Shown: one piece after another, positions 43,538 through 55,517 of the stretch | How the letters are laid out: the number at the start of each line of letters is the position of its first letter | Numbering within the stretch: position 1 is the stretch's first letter | Program-made: the position numbers and the translations under genes | Assembly (NCBI GenBank): GCA_020543525.1 | Contig: JAHYIO010000031.1 | Coordinates: 2,418,001 to 2,482,000 of the forward strand | Direction of reading: 5' to 3' | Length of the DNA stretch: 64,000 nucleotides | Origin: Coriolopsis trogii | Lineage: Eukaryota > Basidiomycota > Agaricomycetes > Polyporales > Polyporaceae | The notes under the pieces: model-generated | The model's input: only the letters and a program-made list of their open reading frames with translations | Databases searched by the model: none | Told to the model about the DNA's origin: nothing

Positions 43538-46500
43538 ATGCTTTCTCGACCCTTTCTCCTCCTACGATCTCCCAGAAATCTCCCTGTCAGGCATCTATCT
43601 GTGCTCACATTTGGCCGACGCTCAGCGCACACCTGCATGGCGACTGTACAGCAACCTCCTTGGTCGGTCCCGACCCAGAAGGCCCTGGAACCAGTGCTCA
43701 AGCTTTACAACTCACTGACCCGCACAAAAGTCGGTCTTCGCTTGACACTTCATCGCTCGATGAGGGGTCTAAGGCTCGTGCGTTCCAGACAGAATTTGTA
43801 CCGATCGAGGGACGACATGTAAAGTGGTACAACTGTGGCCCTACCGTATATGATTCGTCGCATATGGGACATGCGAGGTGAGTGTTATATGATGGAGTAT
43901 ATCGAGAGGAGGCATCTTCAACGTGGTGACATCCCGCAGGAACTATGTCACTCAGGACATCCTCCGCCGCATCATGACGGACTATTTCGGCTATGATGTC
44001 CATTTCGTCATGAACATCACCGACATCGACGACAAGGTGTGTTGAACTTTGTCCGTACATATTTCCCACATCTCGCACGTTGCACCAGCATATACCAATG
44101 CCCGTACCACGTCCGGCCTGTTAGTCTGTTCTGGCAGGCTTTCGGTCACGATGGAATAGTCACAACATGTCTATGGAACTATTGGCACACTCAACCTATA
44201 CACATGGTCGAGGCAGTGTATGCTGCTTCTTCTTACACGTTGTTCTTCCCGCGCTCAAAGACGATTTGGCTGCATCGGAGTCTAACAGTGTTGCAGTTTC
44301 TCACCATACGCTGCATATAGATCATCCTTCGTGCTCGTCACAACCACCTCATATCGAAACTCAGAGAGGATACCACTTCGCTGACACCAGCATTGATTGA
44401 ACAAGTGCGGACAGCCTGGGTCACTTATGTCCAATCCAAAGTGGCGAAGGGTCTATCGGAAGGCGATCGACCTGCCGCTGGAAGCGAACAAGACGCATGG
44501 CCTGCCCTTGTCGCTCTCTTCCAGGACAGGACGTGGAAACAAGCGGGCTTGCAGAAGGACGAGAAATTCGAGATGCACTTCAACGCTGCGGTAAGTCATT
44601 TCTTTAGATAGGCGCATGTAACAACCTCGCATTGAGCCTCATACCAGAATGCAACATACAACTCTCTCGTAACAGCGGATAGCCAACTCCAGTCGGGACA
44701 AACAAGCCTTGAGCACGCTCACGCTCTGATAGATGCATCAAAGGATGTTTTGGCGCTGGCGCTAGACAAGCAAGTGAGTGAGCATCATATCGTGCCGACT
44801 GATCGACTCACATATGATAGTATGGGAGCACCGTGAGCGACCACACTATCTTCCGATCACTCGCAGCCTTCTGGGAAGGGGAGTTCTTTAAGGACATGCG
44901 CCGTCTCCGCGTCCGTGAGCCAGACACGCTCACTCGTGTGACGGAATACGTCCCCGAGATTGTTTCGTTTGTCGAAGGAATCGTCAAGAACGGATATGGG
45001 TACGCAGTGGACGGCAGTGTCTACTTTGACACACGTGCCTTTGACAGAGCCGACAACCATTCATACGCGAAACTGGAGCCTTGGAGCAAGGGTAATCTTG
45101 ACCTCCTTGAAGAGGGCGAAGGCGCGTTGGCTGCTACCACGGGGCGCCGTTCTCCTGCGGACTTCGCGCTGTGGAAAGCGTCGAAACCAGGCGAGCCGTC
45201 GTGGGACTCACCCTGGGGTCCTGGCAGGCCGGGGTGGCATATTGAGTGCTCGGTCATGGCGTCTGCTATTTTTGGCGAGAATATGGACATCCATTCCGGC
45301 GGGATCGACCTCGCCTTCCCTCATCATGATAACGAAATGGCGCAGTCTGAGGTACGCCATTCATCACGGTTGCGCACCATACAGTCGTTCTCAAGCTATA
45401 CCATTCACGACGCTCGCTTCATGGAATGTTGTCCTGCAATGTTCTCTTAGGCGTACCACAATTGCTCTGCATGGGTCAACTATTTCATCCACACTGGTCA
45501 TCTGCACATAGAAGGTCTCAAGATGAGCAAGTCCCTGAAGAACTTCATAACCATTGACGTGCGTCACAATTTTCCGCAATCAGCGCTCTTCGTTCCCGCG
45601 CTGACCTGCCCAATTCTCGTGACGCAGGAGATCCTGCAGAAGTACACTGCGCGACAGCTGCGCCTGGCGTTCCTGACACAACTCTGGAATTCCAAGGTCG
45701 ACTTCTCGGAATCGCTCATGACGGGTGAAGTGCGGGCGCTCGAGACTGTATTCAACGTAAGTGCATGTTGATCCGCTTCGCATTGTAGTGCTGTTGACAT
45801 GCTCATCACGGCATCCCTGTAGAATTTCTTCGCCCTCGTCAAGGCGCTCGTCCTGCAGGCCGAGTCCGAGGGTCCAAGTCTTGACGGCAAAAACCGATTC
45901 CAGCAAGCTGAGCGGGATCTGACTGACAGGTAGGTCGATCTTCCCATTCAGCTGACAATTTCCAGCGCTCGTCTTCTTTCCTGCTGTATATGCATTGACC
46001 GATATTGCCAATGTTGTTCACAGCCTACATGCTAGTCAAGCGGCGTTCCGCGCTGCGTTGTGCGACTCGTTCAACACCCCCGAGGCAATCAACGTACTCC
46101 GGGAACTCGTCTCGCGCACCAACGTCTACCTCAATACTTCGGGCGGTGCACCCGAGATGGGGCTTGTGCAGCGCGTTGCCCGTTGGGTCGGAGACATGCT
46201 GCGAATGTTTGGGCTTGGCGAAGGCGACTTCGCTGAGATCGGCTGGGGACAGGAAAGGAGCGCGGAAGACAGCGGTGTGAACGTACGTCCTGATATGCTC
46301 AACTGGCAGACCGCATTGTGCGGTTGTTCCACCTCCGCGTTGACGTGTGATCTTTGATAACTGATTATTCTCTATATTAGCGCGAAGAGGTCCTCATGCC
46401 CTATTTGCGGGTGCTCTCGAATTTCCGCGACGGTGTGAGGAAGCTCGCCATAGCAAAGGGCGACAATGCCTTGAAGGACATCTTGTCGCTTTCTGACAAG

Positions 46501-46975
46501 TTGCGGGATGTGGACCTGGTCCCACTCGGCGTAGCGCTGGATGACCAAGAAGGTGATATGACATCTCTCCCCCTTCTCCATTGAGATCCCTGACACTTCC
46601 ACTGCATTGATAGACGGCAAGGCACTCGTGAAGCTTGTCCCTCCCGCGGAACTTATCAGGGCCCGTGAGGAGAAGCGCGCAGCAGCAGAAGCGAAGGCGG
46701 CTAGCAAGGCGGCAGCGAAGGAGGCCGAGCGTCTGAAGAAGCTGGCCGCCATCGAGAAAGGGCGCGTGCCGCCCCAGGAGATGTTCAAGCCCCCCAATGT
46801 CCCGGAAGGGACATATGGGAGCTGGGACGAGAGCGGCATCCCTCTCACGGACGGCGAGGGCAAGGAACTGAGCAAGAGCGCGGCGAAGAACAGGCTCAAG
46901 GAGTGGACACAGCAGAAGAAGCGCCACGAGGAGTTCCTGGAGTGGCAGCGGAAGGAGCAGCACAAGCAGCAGTGA
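43538..46975 (+). CDS. CARS: Cysteinyl-tRNA synthetase, with a mitochondrial upstream start
   Basis: Class I synthetase that charges tRNA-Cys. The HIGH motif is SSHMGHAR within [18 protein letters not shown], and the KMSKS loop is [11 protein letters not shown]. Zinc ligands occur in [14 protein letters not shown] and FPHHDNE. There are about ten exons, and the C-terminus is a lysine-rich extension common in eukaryotes ([21 protein letters not shown]). Two in-frame starts are plausible. The ATG at 43637 gives [10 protein letters not shown], a normal cytosolic form. The ATG at 43538 adds 33 residues ([20 protein letters not shown] and onward) that are rich in arginine and free of acidic residues, a textbook mitochondrial presequence. 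One gene may thus serve both compartments. One intron (44037-44320, about 284 nt) is several times the local norm. Confidence 0.94.
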
Positions 46976-47713
46976 GTAGTATGGCGGCCTTGTCTGGGCA
47001 GAAGCGAGCAGCTCGATCGCTCGATCACAACGGTCCGCCGTGGGCGGTCCGCTTGGGTTTCATGTTCGTGGTATATACATTGCATTACCATTATCTCCTG
47101 ATGAAGCGTTCCCGATTTGCTCGCTGTGGTGCTCTATGGGCGGGTGCATTGGGTTTCACTTGTCTCTTGTTTGCTCGCGTTGTGTTCGGACCCCATCAGT
47201 GGCAGTGCTGTAGCTGCGGCAGAGCCGCTGCGCCCCAAGTTATCTAGAAATTGGTGCGTAGTAGGTTCGCTAATTGCTCTCATGCTGTCATGATATATTT
47301 CGCTTACACCGTCTCTAGAGTTGCAGAGCAGTTGTGCTCATTCACTTATTCGGACATCCCTGATCGTTGGGGTGCAGATCATAACCGACGTTAGCATTCA
47401 ACCACGTGGCTGTCTGTCTGGTTGACTCACGGCCCGTCACTGCACAACACCCACATTCGAGAGAGATTTCGATGTTTGTTGAGACTACATCCACCGAGAA
47501 CATGTTTGCGGGTGCCTGATGTCTATGTTCTTGGCAAGTGGACGTTGTTCGCGACCCGCGGGTGACCGATCGACGAGAAGTTGACGCTGACTAACCAGTC
47601 AGCCTCTCCCCGCCATACCCATAAAGTATCTATTTCGACGCATCCCCCTTCATCTCTTCTCTTCCTCGTACTCGCCGGCATCAGCAAGCACTCGACAGTC
47701 GACAACCAGCAAG
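46976..47713. other. Intergenic region after cysteinyl-tRNA synthetase
   Basis: About 740 nt with 3' flank of the synthetase and promoter of the next gene. I see no gene or repeat here. Confidence 0.45.
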
Positions 47714-48883
47714 ATGTTCTCGACCGGAACTCTCCTTCTTTTGTCTCTTGGATTGAGTATGCTCCTCTCTGAGGCTCTTGTTACCGACATGCTCGGCTTC
47801 CTTGCGGATCAACTCTCTCGCTTCATCCTCTTGATCCACTCCAGTATACTCCACCTCGGGTAGGTATCAGGGTGTATGGACCCAAATCTGCTACTTCATC
47901 CTGATAGACGGTCTGGCATCGCCTCTAGCTTACAGCCTCACGCGTCCATCTTCGATCAATTCCAATTCGACTACTCGCCGTCGAACCGCGACCAGAAGCC
48001 CTATAGCATCATTGGACACTGGATCGTAGGCACATTCCTGATTTCATCAGGTATCTCACTTATCAGAGTATGTATCGCCCAATACACATCCCCATGATTG
48101 AGCTAAAGATGCCCGTGGAATATCTTACAGTCCTACAAGATGGACGACAGAGACATTGACTTCTCTGCCCCTTCACGCACTACCTCCTATGACGCCGACA
48201 TTTGTGCTTTCGTGAGCAGCTTGGGCGACCTTCCCTTGCTCGCGACCGAGCCGGAGGACCGATTCTGTAAGGCCTTCCCCGAGACAAGCAACCTTCTTGA
48301 AAGCGTCCTTCCCGCCACACCCTCCGAGTTCGACGTGTCCACTACATCATCCTCGGCCTGGGCAGCGGCCTTGCTTTCGTTCTTCCGTCTTCTCGCGACC
48401 CGCACAGTCTCTGCCTCCCTCTCCCCGCTCTCAAACTTACGTTCGCTCTCAGCCTTCCTCGCGTCGTACACGCCCATGCCCGCCTCCGCCCTTACCGAAC
48501 CGAGCCCTATCGATGACGAACATGTTCATCGTGTCTTCGGCATTATCGTCCCTGCACCCCGCTCTGCGGTCCTCGACATCGGAGACCTCGAGATCGACGA
48601 TGGAAGCTACCTCCGCGCCGCCTTGGCCATGGAGGACTCTGAGCGCTCTGGGAAGTGCGGCTTCTGGCCCGAGGTGCGTCTGTGCTTCGGAGCGAGCGCG
48701 TCGCTTGAGTGCTAACGCGCGTTGCGCCTGCAGTTGGACCAATTCGTCGCGCCGCACGAGAGTGGACGGCCTGGGGCGTGGTACACCGACGAGCACGAGA
48801 TGCGCGGGTGGATCTTCCCTGGCAGAGAAGATTCCCTTGAGGCCGGATCCGCGTCTGACTCCGAGGGAGAGTCTGATAGCTAG
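47714..48883 (+). CDS. Unrecognised spliced gene, possible membrane protein
   Basis: Four exons (47714-47859, 47929-48067, 48131-48673, 48734-48883) join in one frame of 325 residues. I do not recognise the family. The N-terminus is hydrophobic (MFSTGTLLLLSLGLSMLL), residues about 24-48 are amphipathic (DMLGFLADQLSRFILLIHSSI), and a further hydrophobic stretch (HWIVGTFLISSGISLI) precedes SYKMDDRDID at about residue 98. The long third exon is serine/alanine-rich with acidic positions, and the tail is acidic (SASDSEGESDS). A shorter protein starting at MDDRDID (48140) would be cytosolic; the clean phases and good donor sites upstream favour the longer form. Confidence 0.6.
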
Positions 48884-49431
48884 GTTGTGTGGACGTGACT
48901 GTGGAGGACGATGTGGTGTGGTCACGGAGGGCTTTCTAGGTCCCAATATCTCTTCTCGGGTATATGGTTTGGCATTTGTCTTCATATACAGGATCGGATC
49001 CACAAGTGGTACCTTATGGAGTATAGCATTTCTGCTAATCCTGCGAGAGTTCCGAAGATGAGGCGTAGACGAAGAAGGGGTATATTAACACAGGGTATAA
49101 GTAAATGGCCATACGAAAACAAGGAGACCCAAAGAGCCATGCGAAAAGAGCCGTGGGAGGAGAGACATACGACGACAGCAATACACAAACAGCTACACAA
49201 AGCATCGTCATGAGATGATAACCAGCAATCCAAATACCTCCGATCCTCGTCGAGTCCCAGGGGCCGGGTAATTGTCCACATGGGAAAACAGTGTCATGAA
49301 GAGTCCTTCACCTACCATCCCGAGCGTCCAAGGCGTCTGCATGTGAATGTGTATCAGATGATGTCCGATCAGGCGAGGACCCATATACGATAACATACCA
49401 GATACCACGGGCGGCGGAAGCCGACTATCGA
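48884..49431. other. Convergent 3' flanks of two unrecognised genes
   Basis: About 550 nt between facing stop codons, with A/T-rich patches near 49000-49200. No gene seen. Confidence 0.45.
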
Positions 49432-49990
49432 TCAGAATAACCGAAGGCGGTCCGAGATGACTGCGATCTGCGGTTGCAGGCTGCCTCGCGAGATATGAGC
49501 GATGGAGACGAGCGCGAGGTCGTCGATCGTGAGCTCCCGGCCGTCCGCTGAACGGACAGGCTTCCTGTGCTTCTCGCGCGCCGTTTTCTGACCAGGACAG
49601 ACGGATGTCAGCGACCCGCCTTCCGGGTGCCAGGGTACAGAGCGCGGTAGAGTCAAGTGGACGTACGAGCAACCGCGCCATCTCGCGTGCCACAAGGTAA
49701 GCGACCTTCGCCCGTGTGGGGGGATGCCCGTGACTGTCGAGGACGTTCACCTGATGGGGGTGAGAGTCGTGCCCCGGGATCTAAAAGCATGACGCGCCGT
49801 GAGATTCTCGAGAACGCTGTGGACATGGTGAGAGAGGGCAGCCAGCGCTCACGCAGAACACGATGGCGAGCTTTGTCGCGATCCTAACTTGCACCTGAAC
49901 GTGTTCTGTCCAGGCTGGCTGCTGTGCGTCGGCAAGAGCGTCGAAGGTCTTGTTGAGGGCGTCCCGGAGGGGGAATCCGTGGAACTCCAT
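49432..49990 (-). CDS. Small unrecognised spliced gene
   Basis: Three exons (49990-49895, 49750-49667, 49587-49432), all phase 0, give 111 residues. It starts MEFHGFPLRDALNKTFDALADAQQ, continues VNVLDSHGHPPTRAKVAYLVAREMARLL and ends in a helical block around RELTIDDLALVSIAHISRG. Donor and acceptor sites are clean, which argues for a real gene. There is no signal peptide or membrane segment. The helical, charged character suits a small nuclear or cytosolic factor, but I do not recognise the family and give it no function. Confidence 0.6.
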
Positions 49991-52900
49991 GGTTGGAAGC
50001 GCTCCTTCTAGGGGATAGCCTCGATCGTAAGGAGTTTGGGGGAGTAGCTAGAAGGGGCGAACGATTCTTGATGCGATACGAAGACAAGATTGGGGAGGGC
50101 GCGTACGGGCATACTGGAGCTTGCCTCGGGAGCCGGAGGAGCGAAGGGCGAGGCCGTGAAGTTGAACATGGGCAAAGGTTCACCAGCCATAGGCGACGTG
50201 ATCGGTCCCGGGGTAATAAAGCCAAGGGGGTGGCTCTGCTGAGGTCGTGACCAGAAGTTCGAGTCCTCCGACTGCCAGTTAGTCAACCAAGGTATCCTAG
50301 GCGTAAGCTATTGCAGTCGCACCATAGCTAGCATCTCAGAGCTCGGCCAATTTGTTGGGTCATTGTAAGGGGCATAGCGTGATGCATGGGGCTTGTATGG
50401 AGACAATACCATGGTATAAGGATCACGACGCTACTCGGAAAGACAACCGGTGTCGGACGTACCTGGCTCGAGAGAGGGAGATGTATGTCTTCGCGTGAAA
50501 GCATCAACGCGAGAGCGACGACGCGTTCAAGGCGACCCCATTGAACCTGATGATACCAAGGACACAACGTGAGCGCGGACACAAGACAACACAAGACCGA
50601 TAGACTATACGCTATTAAGAGACGGAACCACGCCTGGGTCGGCGGGGGGGCTAATGGTGTCTGGGCATGCCCTGCCATAGTCCATAGTGGACGAATAAGT
50701 ACTGAATTCCTTTGCTTGCTGCATGGAAAGTTGCGATAGGCCGGATGAGAGAGAGGAGAGGAAAGGAGAGGAGGGATTGTGAGGTGGAGGCGGAAGACGT
50801 TGGTCCTCTCTTATGTGCTTTGAGTGACTCCGACGTCTTCTGAAGTAGCAGATCATTCAAGCGTGTTCTCCAGAGGCGATCCAAAAAGGAAGGCATATCC
50901 GGGAGCACTATAGAGGCACTGCCGGGAGAAGGGAACCCGCGGTACAATTGCAGTATGGGTGGCTCTAACCGCATAGGCGAGAAACGATAGGCCGTGGATC
51001 ATTCACTTGACGTGGTATTCGTCTGTATTGCCATGTATCTGTCCGCTTAACGTCGTCGGTGCACAGGGTCCAGAGCTCGCTGAATGCCGTGCTAGTACCT
51101 GTCAATTCGACGGAAGATAGACGCTGCAAGCTCCGCGACGCCAGAAGAAACGGCATCGATCTCGCGGAGGAGGCCTCTTGTCTTGATGGACGGATGCAAA
51201 CATATATGTATGTAGAATATGCAGGCGATCAGCACATGGGTGGATGCATTCGAGAAATTGCGAAGGCACTTACATAGTTTGTGCAGGGGATCACGTACCG
51301 CGCTGTAATCGTACTGTGTCTCGTCTATTTAACGAGCATACTTGCGATGAACAGCACGGAGGGAACACATATCCAACACTCACAGCTCTATGTGTTTGAC
51401 AGACCGACAGGCGTACTGGATTCATTTACGCCCACTGTCACTGGGGGCAATGGTCGGCACCGCCGTGCCCGAGTCAAGGACGTCTTCGTATTCTGACAAT
51501 GACTCCACAGTTAGTTGGGGGCTGAAGAACTGGTATACATCGCCACGTGCAGCGGTGTGTGGTCATGCATCGTCTGCCGAGTCACGGCTTCGCGCACCAT
51601 TTCCACGTCTCCGACCGAGGGTAGGCCACAGGTGAGGGGATCGAATTGACGACGCCAAACCTGTTACTTAGGCCCGTCGAAAAGGACAACATGGATCATA
51701 CGCTACCGACACTTGGTCTGCGCGCATCGATCCTAGAGCGGTATCACGAGCGTGTATATTGCGATGACTCCAGAATGTCCCACAGTCGCCGGGGATTACG
51801 ATCATACGCATACCTTAGCACCGCCGCTCAGAGGAACTGCGTGGAGCTGTGACTTCTCTCTCCGGCAGTCCCCCGCTTGCCATCCAAATATGACTTGTTT
51901 GGAAAGCGAGTATAGGACTGTTCGGTGGCGGAGGCAACGCCTCTCGGGGTTCTCAAGGATCTGGGGTGTATACGCGTAATAGCTTAGAATATCCTGAGCC
52001 TTGAGGCTTCTGCGGCCAACGACACAAGACGTCGGATGCATTGGGGCCACGTGCCCGCCTTCTGCAGACTCTGACGCCGTCTGACCGGAATGAAATTGAC
52101 GACAACCTGTAGCGCTGCACAGGTAACGAAGCCGGCGTGCTGATCAAGTCACACGTCGGCACCCTTGCTCTGCTCGGAAAGTAAGCCGACTTGAAGGAGA
52201 CGTAAGCACAGCGAGAGACCGTGTCTGGTCGTCGATGCCGCATATCCGCCGCAAACCATGGGAGGGTTACTTGAGGCCGATGTGTTGGAGTGAACACGGA
52301 ATGACTCACCTCGCCACTCCTGCCTGAGCGGTCCTGCGTGGTCACGGTGCCATGTACACCTACCTATGGGATCAAGTTAGCAGGATAGAAGGTGATAAAC
52401 CAGTACCACGAAAAGACGAACCTGCTCGGATCTGAATGAGGCGACACCTCCAAGGGCGCGATCCAGACAGGGGCACGCCGTACGCGCATATACCTGGGCC
52501 GTACCTCTCTGTTGCAACGTTTCATGGTAACTTCAACGCCAGAAGCGGCGCTGATGTCGTCGGGCGTCATCGGCCCCGGGCACGATCGCGCGCCCGGCGT
52601 GTTCCAAACGTCTGCGACAGACACATGAGGCCTGAGGCCGGAATGCAGCCGCGCAACACTTGCGCACTCAAATATCTGCTCCTCCTCCGAGTCGATTAGC
52701 ACCTCAAACGATACCTGTTCACAGATGCTGCGAAAGCTGTCCTCTTTGTCAGACACTGAGACCGAAGTCTGGTTTGACGGATACGTACATTGGGTCAGCA
52801 GAGCGATAATCGCATGAGGCTGTAGGGAAGATCCATAGCGTGTCCAAGCCTGACACATCCGCCCCGTGTTCCAGTGTTGTAGGACCTCATCCGAAAGGGT

Positions 52901-54482
52901 GGTCGAGCAACAGGTCTACTACCCACCTCCAGGTCCTAGATCGAGACAAGCTTGAGATGCACATGGGTCAGATCGCGCGTGCGCTCTTCGATTGAATGGC
53001 GATAAGAGTCAGAGAACTTGTTCCCGGACCCTTGTGGGGGAACTTGGGAAGGTATACACACTGCTCCCATTATAGCCTCAGGAATGGCCTGGGGTGCGCG
53101 TCAGCCGACCTCAAGTTGATCCTGCATATACCCCATTCGAGCATACGGCTACCAATCGTCCAGCGGTGAGGTTGACCTGGATATTGTGTGCATTATCGGT
53201 TACGATAGTTGAGTGTGGACTCGCTATGTAGACGGTTTTGAGGCACATTCACATGTATGCGTGTTGAAATCAACTTGTTCGGGGCCGTTGGGAAGTGATC
53301 GTCGGCCATGTTATTGACAATGTCATACAGACCTATTTATCCGATCTGTACATGCAAACCATTGGTGGACGATTCGCTGAGTGCCTGCCGCGGAGTCTGA
53401 TATTGGATGGTCGTTCCCGTGCGCCAAGGTTATAAATGCGTACCTCTGTGCGGAGGACATGCGGCCAACAAAGTGCCGACGGCCCGCTTTCGTGTCGACA
53501 TCTCGTGGAGGTTTGATGCCACGTTCCAAAAGTAGGTAAGGGATGATGCGCAAGTCAAAGCGCGGTAGAATGGGACCTTGGTCAGCTCCAAGAACAGCTG
53601 ACTGTGCATCGGTTCGAAAGCATTCTCGAGCATGCCGTAGCTCTCACGAAGGAGTGCTTCGCTGGCTTCGAACGTGCACGAAGTGTTTCGCGTCGAGAGT
53701 TGCTGAGGGCGCGGGTAGCTGTTTACGTTGGAGGTTAGATGTGGGCGAGGACGACGTCGCCTGCGGAGAATACGCCATAGGGGAGGGGAATGTCGTGCGG
53801 TCGATTACCGAGTTTGGCGAGGGCTAAACCAATCCAAGGGCGGGCGTACGTGAGTCGGCGGCTTGGCGGGAGAGATTAGGAGAGATCTGTTCGGTCAGGG
53901 CCGGCGGCTGTCAACTGGATCCATTCCACTCTCCAATCGATGGCTGCCCGAGCCTCTCCGCCCGGCCGCCTCACATGGACGACGGCTGGAGGCCAGTGGG
54001 GCTGGTGCCGACTCAGCGATCTCTGAACATGACGAGGACTGTGAGGGACTGTGAGCCATCCATCGACGTCAAGGTGACCGTGGCGGGCGAGACTGGGCGG
54101 ACGGAGGGTGGCGGACGGAGTGCCGGCGTCGTGCGTAGCGCCGTGGCCCGGGGGCGCTCCCGATCGCCGGTGGACCGGGCTCGGATTGGGCTCGAAAATC
54201 TTAGTCAGGCCTTCTCGTCGGGTAGATAGAGATTGTCCGACTCGCCTCCCTCCCGCTCCCGTTCTCTCTACCCACCATCATCCTCCTCCTTTCGGCCTCC
54301 TCCCTCGTCTGGCGCACCTCCTCGCACAAGTCCCGTACGGGCAGCGCATCTGGTATGCTACCGTGCACAAGCACTCAGCACGCCATGGTTGCTGATTTCC
54401 GCCCAGAGCAGCGTCTCCGAATCCCTCGGTATTTCCTCTCGTAACATCACTCGAGCTCCGAGCACGCAAACGCACAGTAGCT
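49991..54482. other. 4.5 kb gene-poor stretch upstream of the bZIP gene
   Basis: Both strands carry only short frames without domain-like content, and I found no way to splice them into a known family. The last 400 nt are pyrimidine-rich and look like a long leader for the bZIP gene, including an upstream ORF. The rest may be regulatory sequence, a non-coding RNA or decayed DNA. No terminal repeats of a transposon were seen. Confidence 0.4.
54385..54444 (+). promoter_or_regulatory. Upstream ORF in the bZIP leader
   Basis: ATG at 54385 opens a 19-codon frame (MVADFRPEQRLRIPRYFLS) that stops at 54444, 38 nt before the bZIP ATG. If the leader is transcribed through it and not spliced out, ribosomes would meet it first. 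uORFs often control amino-acid and sulfur regulators in fungi. Confidence 0.45.
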
Positions 54483-55517
54483 ATGGCACCATCAAACCTT
54501 CAAGGCCTCAACATCGTACACCCCATTCAGCCCACCAACCCATACCTATCCGACGCCGACCTCCTCTCCGTCCCACCCTTTCCGGACCTCAACGCCCAAC
54601 TCGACCTCTGGACGAACCTCAACTTCCAATCAGACGAGCCCCTCGTCTCTTCCCGTCCAGGAGAGGGCAAACAAAAGGACAGCATTGATGCGAAGCACAG
54701 CGCCCAAGATGATACAAGCGAAGATGACCCGGATCGTTACAATGACACCGACGAGGACTTGCAGCGCACTGGCATCGCTGAGGCTCATTCTCATGAGAAT
54801 GTCGTGATGGGAACGGTGCTACCCCCCGTTGGTGCGGTACATAACACTCTCCCCTCCAACACTGGCACCGGTACCGCTCAGCTCCCGCCCTTCGATATCA
54901 ATGCCCTCCTTGCCAGCTTCGGTGTCGATCCCTACATGGTCCCTACCGTGCCCGCCCCACAAGCGCAGTTGCCCGCCAACACTATCGCTCAGCTCCTCTC
55001 TCTCCACAATTCAGCCTTCAGGACTGCAGCTGCAACGTCTCTACCCCCTACGACGCAGTCCACCCCCGCTCAGTCCCCGGCACAGCTATCGTCGGCGTCA
55101 AGTCCAGCCACTAGCACCACCACGAAGCGCGCCCGCACGTCACGCAGCTCCATCTCGTCGACGTCCGAGTACCCTGCCCAGGCAGACAGTCCCGAAGATA
55201 AGCCGTCCGGTACGCCCCTTAGTGCCGCCGAGGACAAGCGGCGCAGGAACACGGCCGCCTCTGCTCGGTTCCGGCTGAAGAAGAAGGAGCGCGAGGCGGC
55301 GCTGGAGCGCAAGGCGAAGGAGCTGGAGGTACGCGTCGGGGAACTCGAGAAGGAGTGCGAGGCGCTCAGGAGAGAAAACGGGTGGCTGAAGGGCCTCGTC
55401 GTCGGGGTCACGGGCGCGGGCGCGGTCCAGCAGCAGCAAATACAGCAACATCAGCCTCAGCCGGTGTCTAGCGCGGAGACCCCGAGTCTGAAGCGGTCGC
55501 GCGAAGAGGACTTGTGA
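54483..55517 (+). CDS. bZIP transcription factor of the CYS3/Zip1/Met4 type
   Basis: Single exon, 344 residues. An N-terminal part rich in D, P, S and T (residues 1-200, likely activation region) leads to a basic region and leucine zipper at about residues 245-305: EDKRRRNTAASARFRLKKKE, then REAALERKAKELEVRVGELEKECEALRRENGWLKGLV. The stretch RRNTAASARFR followed by KKKEREAALE is the hallmark of fungal sulfur regulators (Neurospora CYS3, fission yeast Zip1). Such factors turn on sulfate uptake, APS/PAPS reduction and cysteine synthesis when sulfur is short, and are controlled by an SCF ubiquitin ligase. Glutamine-rich sequence follows the zipper. Gcn4-like factors share part of the basic region, so the sulfur role is likely but not proven. 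Confidence 0.88.
   Translation: MAPSNLQGLNIVHPIQPTNPYLSDADLLSVPPFPDLNAQLDLWTNLNFQSDEPLVSSRPGEGKQKDSIDAKHSAQDDTSEDDPDRYNDTDEDLQRTGIAEAHSHENVVMGTVLPPVGAVHNTLPSNTGTGTAQLPPFDINALLASFGVDPYMVPTVPAPQAQLPANTIAQLLSLHNSAFRTAAATSLPPTTQSTPAQSPAQLSSASSPATSTTTKRARTSRSSISSTSEYPAQADSPEDKPSGTPLSAAEDKRRRNTAASARFRLKKKEREAALERKAKELEVRVGELEKECEALRRENGWLKGLVVGVTGAGAVQQQQIQQHQPQPVSSAETPSLKRSREEDL

Noticed and set aside
50225..50285. Possible tRNA (GTTCGAGTCC, T-loop-like)
   Set aside because: The T stem does not pair, no A box or acceptor stem could be found around it.
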